Source: Cordia subcordata (lineage: Eukaryota; Streptophyta; Magnoliopsida; Boraginales; Cordiaceae). From it: a DNA stretch of 64,000 bases. The stretch spans positions 11,816,501 through 11,880,500 of the forward strand of contig JAPTOF010000010.1 of the NCBI GenBank assembly GCA_028554755.1, written 5' to 3'. The notes beneath the pieces are model-generated. The model was not told the DNA's origin. It saw nothing but the letters and a program-made list of their open reading frames with translations, and searched no databases. This document shows, piece by piece, positions 51,918 to 63,918 of this stretch; position 1 is the stretch's first letter; the number at the start of each line of letters is the position of its first letter. The position numbers and the translations under genes were made by a program.

Positions 51918-53724
51918 TTAATCATCACCCTCTTCATCCTCCTCTTCATCCTCTTCCTCGTCTTCTGAAGCATAATCTTTCATTATCCTCGGAGCAGTGA
52001 AATCGAAATCAGCACTAGTCAAGTCATTGAAATCTGGGTTTTCCTTGAGAAAATTATCAACTTCTGCTTCAGTTCTGAGCCTTTTCCCAGTGGGAGCAAC
52101 AAAGTAGACGTCGATTTTCGGCTGATCTTCCCTCACAAGCAACCCTCTCTTGAAACCAACTGGCGTTTTGGGGACGTTTGGAGCATCTTCCATCCACATC
52201 CTGTCAGAATTGTAAGTGATGTCTTCTGGATCCTCACAAGTAATGTTTTGTTTCTTCTCGCAAAAGAAAGGGTCGTCCAGAATATTACTTCTGATTTCTT
52301 CAAACTGTTCTAGTGAAGGTATTGTTCTCCACTTGAAGCACCTTGCACATTGGACACAACATTCTGGTTGCCAACTTGTGTATGCATTTGAATTCTGTCA
52401 TATATAACTCATAAGAGATATTCTATCATCAAGTTGAATAATGATCATGATTATGATCAGAGACGGAGCCAAAAATTCTTTTTCAAGTGTCAATATAAAA
52501 ATAGTTTATGTATATAAAACTTGAATACCTTTTCGAAATCTAAGACCTACAAAATTGACCAAATGCTACTGTTGACTCCCATAGGGGGTCTCATATTCTG
52601 AAAGTACTAAATTATCATTTAATCTTTAATACTATCAAATAATCGCTTTTAGTGGAAAGGGTAAAGGGTAAGTCGTAGGGTTATGGACATTTTAGTGGGG
52701 CCAAAATTGACTTTTTAAACATAATATGTATATGATTTTTTTTTTAAAATTGTAATATGCACGTAAATTCTTTTTAGAAAAATTTGAGTGGTGTCAAATG
52801 ACACTTCTATGAACAATGTAGAACCATATCTAATTATGATAATGATGATATACGCCATGAATTGCAGGGTTAAGGAGTAACTCAGTTAGTTGGGATTACT
52901 TTCTCGAATAACAATGACGTGAATTTAAATATTATAGGGAAGGTAACGTATTGGTTTGGGGATGAGAGATAAAGAAAAAGTAAAACAATAAAAATTGACA
53001 TGCGATACACATTGCACACTATTTGAAATAAATGAATTTCGTAAATTTTTGTGGAATTCGTTTGAAAATCTAATTTTTTATATTTGGAACCACTACTATA
53101 AAATATAAAATTCATTTATAGATAAAAGATTTTCAAATTTTTTATTTGCTCAAACTTTACCCAAATTCTTATTCAAGAGGTGAAATTTATAATTTCACAA
53201 AAATCAAATCCATAAAAAATCTTATAAAAATAAAATATCCTTGTGTATATAATTCTAATAATATTTTAATATAAATAGCATTCTTTTTAAATTCTATGTA
53301 AGCATTTTCTTCTTTTTATTTCTTGTAATAACCAGTGTAACTGTGCTTTAGCCTCTAGTTTTATAAAATATGATTTATTCTATTATTATTATAGTACTCA
53401 TAATTTATTAATATTAATTATTATATATGCGGTCAACAATGAATGCTAATGAAATTCTAATCTATATTGTCATTATTGGTTTATTTTTATTTGAAGTATA
53501 TATCAAATTGTATGATATACACATACGTTACAAAGAAAAGAAAAATCTAATATAATTTTATCCCTACCTCGTCTATATTAGAAAAATGTAATTTCTAATA
53601 AATTTAAATTATATATAAATCATTAATTGCAATCAAAAGATATAGAAGACTTTACCATTGTTAAGTCAGGCATAGGAGATTCGTTGCATTTCTTCCCAGT
53701 CTTGTGCCCACTTATAATTCCCAT
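51918..53724 (-). CDS. CW zinc-finger / methyl-CpG-binding domain protein (plant MBD4-like)
   Basis: Exon 1 is 53724-53656 (ATG start, donor ATG|gtaaag) and exon 2 is 52394-51918 (acceptor ATGACAG, stop TAA), both in phase 0, giving 181 residues. Residues about 35-85 form a CW-type zinc finger: CVQCARCFKWRTI, then DPFFCEKKQNITCEDPED. Residues about 92-150 form an MBD: APNVPKTPVGFKRGLLV, DVYFVAPTGKRLRTEAEVDNF, ENPDF. The protein ends FDFTAPRIMKDY followed by a strongly acidic tail of Asp/Glu runs. The CW domain is known to read histone H3K4 methylation and the MBD to bind DNA, so a nuclear chromatin role is expected. The FTxPxxM tail resembles Arabidopsis MBD4 from memory; MBD2 is the alternative. 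The gene is intact. Confidence 0.88.
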
Positions 53725-54634
53725 ATTGATATTAGGAGCTTGTATTGACCTTAATCTTTTGAATTAATTTCCTGGAAAAGAAAACCTCTTATTAAAGTTT
53801 TACGATAAGATTTATTTTACAAAAATTATGAGCATAATTTAAGATTGAAATATATATTATTACAACTTTAGTCAAAGTGTTCTCATTGAAGATGACATCT
53901 CAAGTACATGCGCGAAATAGTGAATTTTGCTCTAAGTACCTTTTTGGATTGGAAATTTTTTTTGAAAAAAAGTCCTTTTTCAGATGAATGTGTAAGTTTT
54001 TAAATAAATATTTAAATTGACTCTTTCTTAAAAAAATTGAAACTCTTACAAAAAGCCAAAATTTTAGACTTTTTTCCAAGAAAACAAAAAATTTTTACAA
54101 AAAAAAGTCACTTGGTTTTCTATAAGCCAATTTAAACTGGCACTTATATAGATTCATGGATTTTGGACTGAGGAAAGATCACAAATATTCTGTATGTACA
54201 CCTTGTGTTTGATAGGAAGAGGATGTAAAATTTTCAATTCTGCAAAATAAGTAACAAATGGTCCATAAACTAAATAATTTGCATCTATAGAAGTTCAAAT
54301 CCAAAAATTCCTTAGAATATATATATGTAAGAGAAGTCAGGGCCCATTTGAAATGGTGGGTTTTTTTTTTTGTTTTTTTTATTGAAAACGTATTTTTTTC
54401 CTTGAAAAAAGTACATTTTTATGCAATAAGTATTTGGCCTAGTTTTGAAAAAAAGTTGAAACTCATAAGAAAGCTCAAATTCAACTTTTTTCTAGAATCC
54501 AAAACTTTTAGTGTCTCAAGAAAGCACTTTGTTTTAAAAATTATAAAGAAAATACTTTTAAAAAAGCTAATTTAGACAAGCCCTTAATGAATATTAAATG
54601 GTTTTAGATTTCTGATGTTGCTTTTCCTAATTTT
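53725..54634. other. AT-rich DNA upstream of the CW/MBD gene with MITE-like segments
   Basis: At about 54339-54585 ends AGGGCCCATTTGAAATGG and (minus) AAGGGCTTGTCTAAATTAGC form imperfect inverted repeats with complementary poly-T/A inner arms, as in common hAT-like MITEs. A more diverged relative lies at about 53945-54145. Target duplications are not clear. The promoter of the CW/MBD gene should lie in this interval. Confidence 0.5.
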
Positions 54635-55204
54635 GTATGATAAAGATTGGTCCTATTAGTCAGTTCCTCCCACTAGCTGTCGATCAACCTACAAGACGAC
54701 AAGCAAACTATGGATTTTCTGGGATGAGCTCCGACGCTCAAGTTAGAAGGAGATTTAGAGAGGAATGAGTTGTGTGTATCTAGATTACGTGTATACAAAT
54801 AGCCAAGAATAAATACCCCTTAATGAGATCTCCTATTTATAAGTAGTGGCAAGTGGGTTTGATTGACTTGGAAATAACCTCTCTATTGCCCTTGCCAAAT
54901 GACATGAGTCAAGTAGATGAGTTAACCTTTATCCTTAATTGTGTCACTTTTGCTATATTGGCTGTCATGTCTTGGTTGAAAGGTGCCTGCTAAGCCTTTC
55001 TTTTATTACTAATGCTAATTACACATATTGGCATACCATAATTACCATACTACATTTGAAGGTCAAGATATTCAATGGTACTCTGGATACTAAATAACTT
55101 TGTTGGTCCAGTACTTTAGTCGTAGATGTGGCTTCCTGCTCTCATTAGAGTATTACAGGTGTCTTTCTATTGAAAATTTGTCTCGACATCGTCCACTCAT
55201 ATCA
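54635..55204 (-). repeat. 3' LTR (element sense) of the second Tat-like element
   Basis: Collinear with 63334-63910. It ends CACTCATATCA; next to it the minus strand has CCAAAGGGTCTT, a candidate polypurine tract. LTR divergence indicates an old insertion. Confidence 0.7.
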
Positions 55205-55489
55205 AAGACCCTTTGGTGGCTAAAGTGCATGGTCTTGAAAGTGTGTTTTAGCTGTCATGGGTAACTGTCGCAAGGATGATGCGTGTGTTGATGTCACATC
55301 ATTCATGAAATGCTTCTTGTTGCTCAATGCATTTTTAAAACACCCCCCACTCTTGCTATTTCTACCTTTATAAGTACTTTCGCTCTTTTATCTTCTTCAT
55401 CCCCTAAATCTCCCTACAATATTTCCTTTTTGCACTTCTCACCCTAACAATCTTCATCAACCTCCTCTCATTTCGTCTACCAATAAGTT

Positions 55490-58400
55490 TAGACTATGCC
55501 ACTCCTATGGCTCACATAAAGAAAAACTTTGCCTACGTTCAGGCATCTAATAAAGCCTCTAATGCTAACAGCCCTTATAACCCCCCTTCCCCAAACTAGG
55601 AAGTCTACCACGTTTTCACCAACTTCCCTTATCATCAGCCAAACACCATAGGTAAAGAGGGTAGCTAAGAAAGGCAAAAACCTTGTTGCCTTTAATCTTT
55701 CAAGATGGAGGGTTTTATTAGGAATCCCATCCTTTTTGTTAAGGTGTGGCCAAGGCTTCCAGGTAAAAGAAAGGAAAAAAATAATCCTATGGATGTCTTA
55801 AAGACCTAGAGTGTTCTAAAGGCTAAGGCTATATATCGACAAGACTTATAGGCTTGTTAATCATGCTCCATTTTTGAAATTTAGGTTGCCCTTTTATGAA
55901 GAGACGGCTTGTTGCACCCCTCATGGGAGGATAGCCTATTTGAGACTTACTTCCAATTTATAGTGTCTATTCCTTTTCTAAATTCTTTGCCCATATCGTT
56001 AACCATTATTAGCTTAGTCCACACCAAATTGCCCACAATAGATGGAAGGCAATGGTAAAATTTTATGTGCTCCTTAGTTCTAATAGCATTACCCAAATCC
56101 TGGAGTGTTCCAATTTGTTTTTATCATCAAACCTATTCTAGGGATGCTTGGGGTATTATTTCTTCCTTGGTAGGAATGGTCGCAAGACCTTTTAAGATAA
56201 ACCTTTTGTGAACCAAAAAACGGCACAAGAGGTTCATGTTTTGCTCCCTAATCGAAGGAAAATGGCTTATACATGAAGCATGAAGGGTTAAAAAAGGACA
56301 ACGAAAAGGGCAAGGCCCTTGTAATTGATGAAAGGAAGGAGTTCACGATTAGGTATTGATCCAAAAGGGGCCTCACAACATTGAACCCAACTAGGTTGAT
56401 GTTATTGTTATGGAGATGGCCACCCCTAGTTTCTTTGGGGCTACCTCTTCCTTAGGTGATTTCTAAAATTGTCTTGGGGTTGCGCCATGTGAGACAACCT
56501 TTGTTTGCTTTCCATTTTTCTCCCTCTTACTTGCATGTTTTATAATCTTAGCTTGTTTTCTCCATAGGAATAAGTTGCGCTTAACATCCCTCTCTGGACA
56601 TTAATGCCCTTGTCGACATGGTTAATAAGTGAATTAGTGGCCAAAGAGGTCCCATTATTAGACACTTACCACCCTAGCCAACTTCTATCGCATCTGTACC
56701 TCGAGGTACCCCTCAACAAGCTTCGCATGGAAAAGATGCATTAGCTATTATGGCCTGCTTGGCTCCTCCTCCCCTTTACACTTCCACCCACCTACTTTTG
56801 TACCCGAGAGGGTGGTTTTTCTCCTCTTCCTCCTCCTCTACAAGTTCAACTATTAGTAATTACCTTTCACTAATATATTGTGGATATGACTTATGCTTAG
56901 TGAGTTTTCCTTGACTATGAGTGTTCCTTAACTATGTAGTTCATTAGCTCCTCTAGGACATTTTTTTCTTCTCAAAAATCCAACCCTCAAGAGCCCAATG
57001 TTTCAATTCAAGAATTATGGATTCCCGCTATTCCCCCTTAGTGTACTTAGTTCAATGAATTGCTTGTTAATCTAAAGGACAATGTGAAGTCAAGGCCTTC
57101 AAACAGTCATATCTCAATCAAGTATGACTATCTACACCTAAGGATGTATTGTGGACGCTATCAAAGTATGATGTTGGGTAAGTGTATCTTCACTTGTAAG
57201 TTCGTATATGCATGGAAAATCACTCTCTTGGCCACCGCACATACTTGGCCACAGCTTCGACCAAACCTTGGCCTTACGACCTAGAGACCTGGTCTCCCTG
57301 CAATGTCTATACAGCCTTCTGGTTTCCTTGTGCAAACAAAAAACAATAGGTCCTTTTCTTTCCCCAAATTCAATCTGAGGACTTTCCCTGCTAGGGGTCA
57401 AAGATGCAGACCCAATTACATGAACGATAAAATGTAAATGAATAAACAACCGAAAAGAAAAAAAAAAGAATCAGAGCAATGACTTAAGGTCAGGCTTTGA
57501 ACCCAATCAGGGATTTTATTGTTGCAAAAACAAGGTTACAAAGAGATAGGATAACAACTCTCTCTTAATACAAAATCTTGATTCAAAGAATCAATTCTAC
57601 GGTAATGCCGTACTGTTTCACCAGGCTACAAGATTATGCCAAGCTATGACTGAACAAAGGCTAAGCTAAGGAGCTAAGATAAGCTAGATAAAAGACATAC
57701 AATTAGAAGTTGTAGAACCCATAACTTATGAGCCTTCTATCACCTTTATTCATAAGCCTTCTCGGAAACTTTCAACCGACTAGCTAATTTTCAGGGCCAT
57801 AACAGTAAGTAAAGGTCATGTTTGATCCTCTCCCTCTCTGATTGCTCAGAAGTTGTTGCTAGCTCCTGCTGCATCTGTGGAACTCTTTGCTTGGTCCTTT
57901 TCTCCTTTCCTACATCACACGCACTACACCTACTTTATTTTATTCCTGGTTGTAGCTTGTCCTTTCAATTCCCCTGGCTTTATTAATGGCCTTGTTTCAT
58001 GTGCCTTTTGGCCGTAGTTGGCCTTGCTTTCTTTGGCCACCTCAGGTATCTGGTTTCGCTACTTTTACCATTTAGTGCTCAAATTACTCACTACTTTATT
58101 TTGTAGCTGTCTCAGGGAGTAGAGAATTTCGCCATATCTTTGCAGGCTTTCACAGATAAAACAACCTACATTGCTCCTAGTGTGTAGGAGCTCCACATCA
58201 AGTTATTAGCGAATGCACATTGATATGGTCCATTAGAGAAAGAGTTCGATGAGCAAAAGAGGCTTTACACTGTTGTAGAGCCACTACTAACGGACAAACT
58301 CGACGATTGGATTGATCCAGAGATGAGGCTCCAAAAGGCCTAGGAGGATTTATCCATCGCTAAGGCTGCTATAGGTAAGGTCCAGCCTCTTAAGGCTAAA

Positions 58401-58560
58401 CTGGAGGCATATAGAGAGCCTAATTGGCACAAGCTCAAGAGGAAAGAGACTAAGCTAAACATGACACTAAGCAAGATCGAACAGAATTGTGCAGCTCACA
58501 GGCTGCTTTGGACCTTTGTTCTTTTCCACAATGCAAGACTTTAACTTTTGTACTTGCCCC
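55490..58560 (+). pseudogene. Antisense ORF of the Tat-like element (Transposase_28 / 'gypsy-type transposon' domain-like), broken
   Basis: On the plus strand, opposite to pol, decayed segments read FETYFQFIVSIPFLNSLP and then RDAWGIISSLVGMVARPFKI (55930-56210). The hydrophobic pattern and order resemble the plant 'putative gypsy type transposon' (Transposase_28) domain. Near 58230-58490 a charged, coiled-coil-like segment (KEFDEQKRLYTVVEPL, LKAKLEAYREPNWHKLKRKE) resembles the C-terminus of such proteins. Many stops and frameshifts. The middle, about 57130-58130, does not fit and may be another insertion. Function in the element is not known. Confidence 0.5.
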
Positions 58561-58756
58561 TTTTTCTAATGAATATATATCTCTCTTTTTGAATTGCTTT
58601 ATCAACACTTTTAGCGAATAAGTAGATCTCTTGCCTTGGCACATTTTGGATGAATGACTAGGGCATGCATCCTAGCTTTGAGATGATTTGTTCTATTGAT
58701 ACTATCATAGTCTGAGAGAGGACATGATTTTACTTATTGTATATTGGTTATGTTCA

Positions 58757-58960
58757 GGTCCGTCGTATAGACTTGACTTATAATCATTTTTTTGTTGTAT
58801 CCTAGTCTATCCTATAGACCTGACTTATAACCCTTTCTTTATTATTTGGTTCGCTCTTGGTCATCCTGCGGAGCTAACTTATGACCCTTCTTTCATTACT
58901 TGGTGTTGGCCTAGACCATCCTATAGACCTGGCTTAATACCCTTTTACTAAAGGAACATA
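58757..58960. repeat. Minisatellite of about 50-55 bp between the antisense ORF and pol
   Basis: Four imperfect copies begin at 58757, 58804, 58859 and 58913, each built on ATCCTATAGACCTGACTTAT followed by AACCCTTTCTTTATTA-like sequence. Tandem repeats in the 3' untranslated zone are a described feature of Tat/Ogre elements. Confidence 0.8.
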
Positions 58961-59379
58961 TAATTAGAATAGAGAAGTCAATAGCAGAGGACACCATTAA
59001 AGGAATAGTTGCATTCTATTAAAAGATAATGTGCCAGTTACAAAATGAGTTAAGTGCTTTTACTTTAATACATCTAAGCATAGTAAGAAGATAATGCTTT
59101 GCATTTCAAGCATTTTTAGTTCTCTCCCTCCCATTTCAGCAAGTATGTTCTTGGGTCAATCTTCTGCATCATTAGATATGGATGATCCCAATTTTTAGTA
59201 AGCTTTTCCTTTAGTGATTTCTTTCTTCTTGACACATTTAGCAAAGGTACAGAATATAACTTTTTTGTGTACAGTGCTGTAGATTTACTCAACATCTCTA
59301 AGCTCTTCTAGTAGATCTAAATTCTCCTTTAACCCTTGGTCATTGTTAAGCTCATTGTAGTTTTAAACCTTCTAGCTCT

Positions 59380-59960
59380 GAGGCTTAATCTAGATAGGCA
59401 TGCAGCTTTGGTCCTAAATGCCAAACTAAAGACTTTCACCAGTTGTGGTGTTTGGAGGGGTATGCATGGCCTGTAGCACCTTTGAAAGCAGATCTATCTG
59501 CAAACCTAAGCTTTATCTCGAGCTTGTGGATATCCCTGATGCAATCCTAAGCTTTATCCTGAGCTTTTCACACTTCTCCTTGAAACAAGTCTAACAGAAC
59601 TACTTGCCATGGTCCATCATTATACTATGAGTTTCCTAAATCAGAAAATAATATTTTTCCTCATGAAACCCCATACAGCTCTATTTGCGGTCCTGTGCAC
59701 TATTTTGACTTTCACTTATATAGTGAAATAATCAACAACCACAAATGCAAACTTCTTTCGAGTGATTCCAATAGGTAAAGGCCCTATTGTGTTGAGCCTC
59801 AACGAGCAAAAGACCGAGGACTTGTAATTGGTATAAGTTTAATGAAGGGTAGTTGTTACACCCTCGAGAATCTCTAATAGGTTCACATCTCATTACTAGC
59901 TCTTTTGCATCTACTTGGTCAATAATACCCATGCCAAATAGCCTTTTATGCCAACACTTT
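59380..59960 (-). pseudogene. Gypsy integrase remnant
   Basis: Segments KELVMRCEPIRDS (end of the zinc-binding region) and FVIVVDYFTI-like core sequence occur in different frames. No intact D,D,E core is present. It directly follows RT with no RNase H between. Confidence 0.6.
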
Positions 59961-60079
59961 AGTTAATGGTTTTTGCATATTTCATGGATTTCTTAGAGGA
60001 CATAATATGCCTCAACTTTATCCGCACATTTCAATAATTATCATGCAATGACTTAACTCTTATCTTTTCTGGATTTACC

Positions 60080-60730
60080 TTGATGTCCTTATAAGTAACC
60101 ATAAAGCTCAAGAGCTTCCTGGACTTTGCTCTAAGGGCACACTTCTCAGGGTTCAACATGATGTCCCAACTTGTCATAGTAGGGAAAGCCTTTTCAAGAT
60201 CTCCAGGCGATTCTCCACATTCTTACTTCTGACCAACATATCTTATACATAGACTTTTAGATTGTTGCCAATTTGTTATGCAAACACCTTGTCAATCATC
60301 CTTTGGTAGGTTGCTCTAGTGATCTTAGTCCAAAGGGCATACCTTATAACAGTAGAGCACCTGTAATAAAGGTAGTTTTATCCTTGTCCTCCAGGGCTAT
60401 TATGATTTGATTATAACCCTTAAATGCATCCACAAATGATAAAAGCTTGAAATTGATGTTCCATCCACCAAGTGGCCAATTCTCCAAAAAGGGAAAGAAT
60501 CCTTTGGACAAGCTTTATTTAGATCTGTTTAGTCAATACACATCCTCTAACTTTCGTTTGACTATTTTTTTTTTACCAATATCAGGTTAGCCAACCACAT
60601 CCAGTATATTGTGCCCAAAATGTGTTCTACTTGCAACAACTTCTCCATTTCTTTCTCTATGGCTTTTATTTCTTTGCTGAATAGGGGTGCCATCTCTGTT
60701 GAACCAAGCGCTCCTTTGGATCAACACTTA
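60080..60730 (-). pseudogene. Gypsy reverse transcriptase remnant
   Basis: The minus strand carries LLSFVDAFKGYNQIIIALED, KTTFITG, MPFGLRSL and a MLNPEKCALRAKSRKLLSFMVT segment, in the order of Ty3/gypsy RT. The YxDD region is damaged and stops are frequent. Confidence 0.8.
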
Positions 60731-61088
60731 TGGATGAATCACCACAAGATATCAATCTCGTTAAAATCCATTATAGCCTGAGCAAAAATATCTTCATTTT
60801 AGACCAGCAACTCTTCTATCTTTTGCTTATTAGCTTTTGATAATTCAAACCTAATTTTAACAACTTTGGTTTCTTCTAGCAGTATGTTTTCTAATTCCTC
60901 AACTAGGCACCCTTACGTTTATTTGAGATATCTCCATGCTACATTATTTTATCCATGGTCTTGGTTTCGGGATGACTCTTAATAACATACTTTAGCTCTC
61001 AACCAATCCACTTTTATCTCCACAATTCTATTGTTAGTAGGTAATTTCACCACTAGGTAGTACGTTGATACTATGGCTATGCTCTGGT

Positions 61089-61353
61089 CTAAAATGCTCT
61101 GCCCAGAATACCATTGTACGTTGAGTAGCAGTCCATGACCAAGAACTCTATTCTTAAGTTCACGTATTTATCGCCTTCCCAGATGGACACAAATAATTCA
61201 ATGACCCCCAATGGTGTAGCCTTTTCTCCTTTGAACCCGGACAATGACCATGAAATTGGCTTTAATTTTACTCTCTTAAGTCCCAACTTACCGAAATCCA
61301 TAATAAACAACACCTTCAACAAGCTACTTCTTCCCTTTGGTATGTTTTATTGA
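61089..61353 (-). pseudogene. Gypsy protease remnant, 5' end cut off
   Basis: VLFIMDFGKLGLKRVKLKPI, LSGFKGEKATPLGVIEL and LRIEFLVMDCYSTYNGILGRAF match the C-terminal two-thirds of a Tat-group protease. Similarity stops at about 61353, just upstream of the former active site, where unrelated sequence begins. Confidence 0.75.
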
Positions 61354-63050
61354 TGTATATATAAAGGTCCCTTGACTTGAACTAATAACTTAGATGCGCA
61401 GTGAAGCTAGACGCACAATTGGTCTAAGTCTAGATTTAGTCACGTTATAAATTGAGTCCATAAACATATAGTAATGTTGGGCACTCCACCGGAATAAGGT
61501 TATATCGAGTAAGTCTCCTTATTAAGGGTGATCAATCTAGGTCATTGGAGGACTTTCCAGATTTGTCTCGATAGTACGTGTGTCACGTATCGAACAGGAC
61601 TATTATGAATATGTTTTCTGGAGACATACTATCAAAGAAAGAAAACAATATATTCACTGCTACTAAATGATTATTGCTCTTAATCTTAAGCATATGTAGA
61701 TGAACTAATGAAGTTAGGGTTTGGTACTTTGATTCACTATAAGTGAGATTTTATTTTATTAGGATCAATAGTCTTGTGCATTAAGTGTCAAGTTCTAATT
61801 AATTAGAACATGCATATGCAATATGGAATCTATGCGCCCTTTTTGGGATTGTCCAAATTTATCATCCGAATCTAGATCTAGTGATACTACGTTTATGGAT
61901 GTATCAGTCATATGGCTTAAGGGTCGCTTCCCAGATCAAGAGATTCTATGACCAAGGACGGTTGGCAATAAGACAAGAAACCCAACGAAAAAAGATGCAG
62001 CTAAGGAAGTAATAGAACACAGGCCAAAGGACCAGCTTTAGCTGTGGGTATACATAGAGAGGCATTATGATCGGCTATTTAGTAGGTCAAAGACAAAGTT
62101 CACATTCTTTTGTGATAAGCTTCTGGATAATAGCAATTATTCTTGGAGTGCAACTTTGATCTCATGGTAGAATAGATCAGAGTTAAAAATAATTATATAT
62201 CGCCTAGATAGAACAAGGACATTTTTAATTATTTTTGGAAGCCAAGGTTAATTGTGTCTTCTTGGTCTCTTTCTTAGTTGAAATGAATTTGAAAGAGTAA
62301 TCTTAAAAGAACAAGTTTCATATTGTGCTAGTAGCTTTATTGGACCAAAGTTTGGAATTAGGTTTGATCTTTCTTTAGAGTCCAAGATAACCTAATTGGG
62401 CAAGGTTGGTTTCCTATTGGGCTTGGGCCTCTATATAGACTATGGACTATGTGTTGGGCTTGGATATTGGGCTGGTCCAAGTCCACCACGACAAGTGGAT
62501 GAGTTGCATAAGGAATTATTGCATGAAATTTTCTCTCACATGGAAAGATTAACAATTTGGGTGCCAAGGTTCTCCCTATAAATCGCCAAGACCCTACACC
62601 TTTTATCCTATCTACTTTGTAGTTAATTTCTTCTTCTTTGGCAAAATACTACAACACATAGTACACATTTGTTGTGTGATTACTTTGCTTCTTCCCACAC
62701 AAGAGGCTATTCTCTCAAGATAAGTCTCTTCAATCATAGGGAAAAAGACTAGGGAGTTACTTATTGTGACACCCTTATAGTAAAAATTTTTTGTGGTGTT
62801 ATTCGTGAGTGGGAACAAAGCTTGTGATAGTTATAGCTTCATCAAAGGCTTACGCTTCAAGAGGTTAGTTTTACATATCACGCAAATACTAGTTATGTTC
62901 TATATATTCTTAAGCATGTTCTTGTGTGTGTGTGTGTTATGTGGTTATTTTATTTTCCTAATATGTTTTTTAAGTAGAAATTTTGAAAATATGGACTAAG
63001 ATAGACCATATGTAATATTATCGATCTTTCATCTAGATCTTATTCTGAGA
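61354..63050. other. Unassigned insert-like sequence inside the Tat-like element
   Basis: About 1.7 kb with no gag or other gypsy coding similarity. It starts near TGATGTATATATAAAGG and contains a TATA-like CTATAAATCGCC near 62576 followed by a pyrimidine-rich leader. That layout suggests a solo LTR in plus orientation, but no matching ends or target duplication could be fixed. Confidence 0.4.
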
Positions 63051-63314
63051 AGGTAAGGACATCTCTAGTTCTCATTCTCTTATAAGGTAAGGCTATGTTC
63101 TTCAAAGTCTTTACATACTTCTTTTGTCTAGCTTTGCTTTCTTTTTTGGCTGTCAAATCCCCGTTTACATATTCCTTACTCTTAGATATAGTTGCAAACC
63201 TCCATGACCATCTCTTTTTTCAAGACTTTACTGTTTTCACCTTTCTTACCCTTGGCTAAGAACTTAGAAAGCTTTTCTCTCTGAAATAAAGCTCCTATCT
63301 CCTAGCTTAACTAA

Positions 63315-63333
63315 AGTCAATTCTTGTAAACGA
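63315..63333 (-). other. Probable primer binding site of the second Tat-like element
   Basis: Minus strand TTGGCATCGTTTACAAGAA lies at the inner edge of the 5' LTR (overlapping its first bases). It resembles the TTGGCGCCGTCTGTGGGAA primer site of Tat elements with several C-to-T/G-to-A changes. Confidence 0.5.
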
Positions 63334-63910
63334 TGCCAACTGATAAAGATTACTTTTAAGTAAAGTTTTATCTACCAATTATCAATTAGCCCACAAGATA
63401 TCAATCAAATGGCAAAGCTTTTCCCCTGGGATGAGCTTCAACACTCAAGTTAGAAAGAGATTTAGGGAGGAAAAAGTTGTGTATTTAGATTATGTGTGTA
63501 CAAATAGTCAAGAATGAATACCCCTACTCGTTAATAAGATCTCCTATTTAAAGTATGGGCTAGTAGGTTTTGGTTGACTTGGAAATAACCTTTCTGCTAC
63601 CCCTGCCAAATGTCATGAGTCAGACGTTTGAGTTCTGCCTTTAATTTTGTCACTTTAACTATACTAGCTATCATGTCTTAGCCAAACGGTTCTTACAAGA
63701 CCTTCTTTCATTAATGATGCTTCTGATTTATCTCGGTGCATAATTATCATATGACATCCGAGGTCAAGATATCTCATAGTGCTATGGTTATTAGATCACA
63801 TTTTTGGTCTAGTAACTTAGCTCTAGCATGTTATTTCATGCTCCCATTGGAGCATCACACGTGGCCTTTTCTTCTACTAACACATGTTTCAACATTGTTT
63901 GCCCATATGA
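63334..63910 (-). repeat. 5' LTR (element sense) of the second Tat-like element
   Basis: Collinear with 54635-55204 from TGATAAAGATT through CCCATATGA. Differs by many substitutions and small indels. Confidence 0.7.
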
Positions 63911-63918
63911 TTTTATAT

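Larger units (their letters stand above)
54635..63910 (-). mobile_element. Decayed Tat-like Ty3/gypsy element with an antisense ORF
   Basis: LTRs at about 54635-55204 and 63334-63910 share GATGAGCTYCRACRCTCAAGTTAGAA, AGATCTCCTATTTA and GACTTGGAAATAACCT-type words. Protease, RT and integrase pieces lie on the minus strand in the order 61.3 to 59.4 kb. A separate decayed ORF lies on the plus strand between integrase and the 3' LTR, with a minisatellite between them. This pol plus antisense-ORF plan is known for Tat-lineage gypsy elements. The coding parts are heavily broken, RNase H is missing, and the stretch 61354-63050 does not look like this element. Confidence 0.78.

Noticed and set aside
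54348..54575. Phe/Lys-rich plus-strand frame
   Set aside because: Falls inside a MITE-like inverted repeat with poly-T and poly-A arms.
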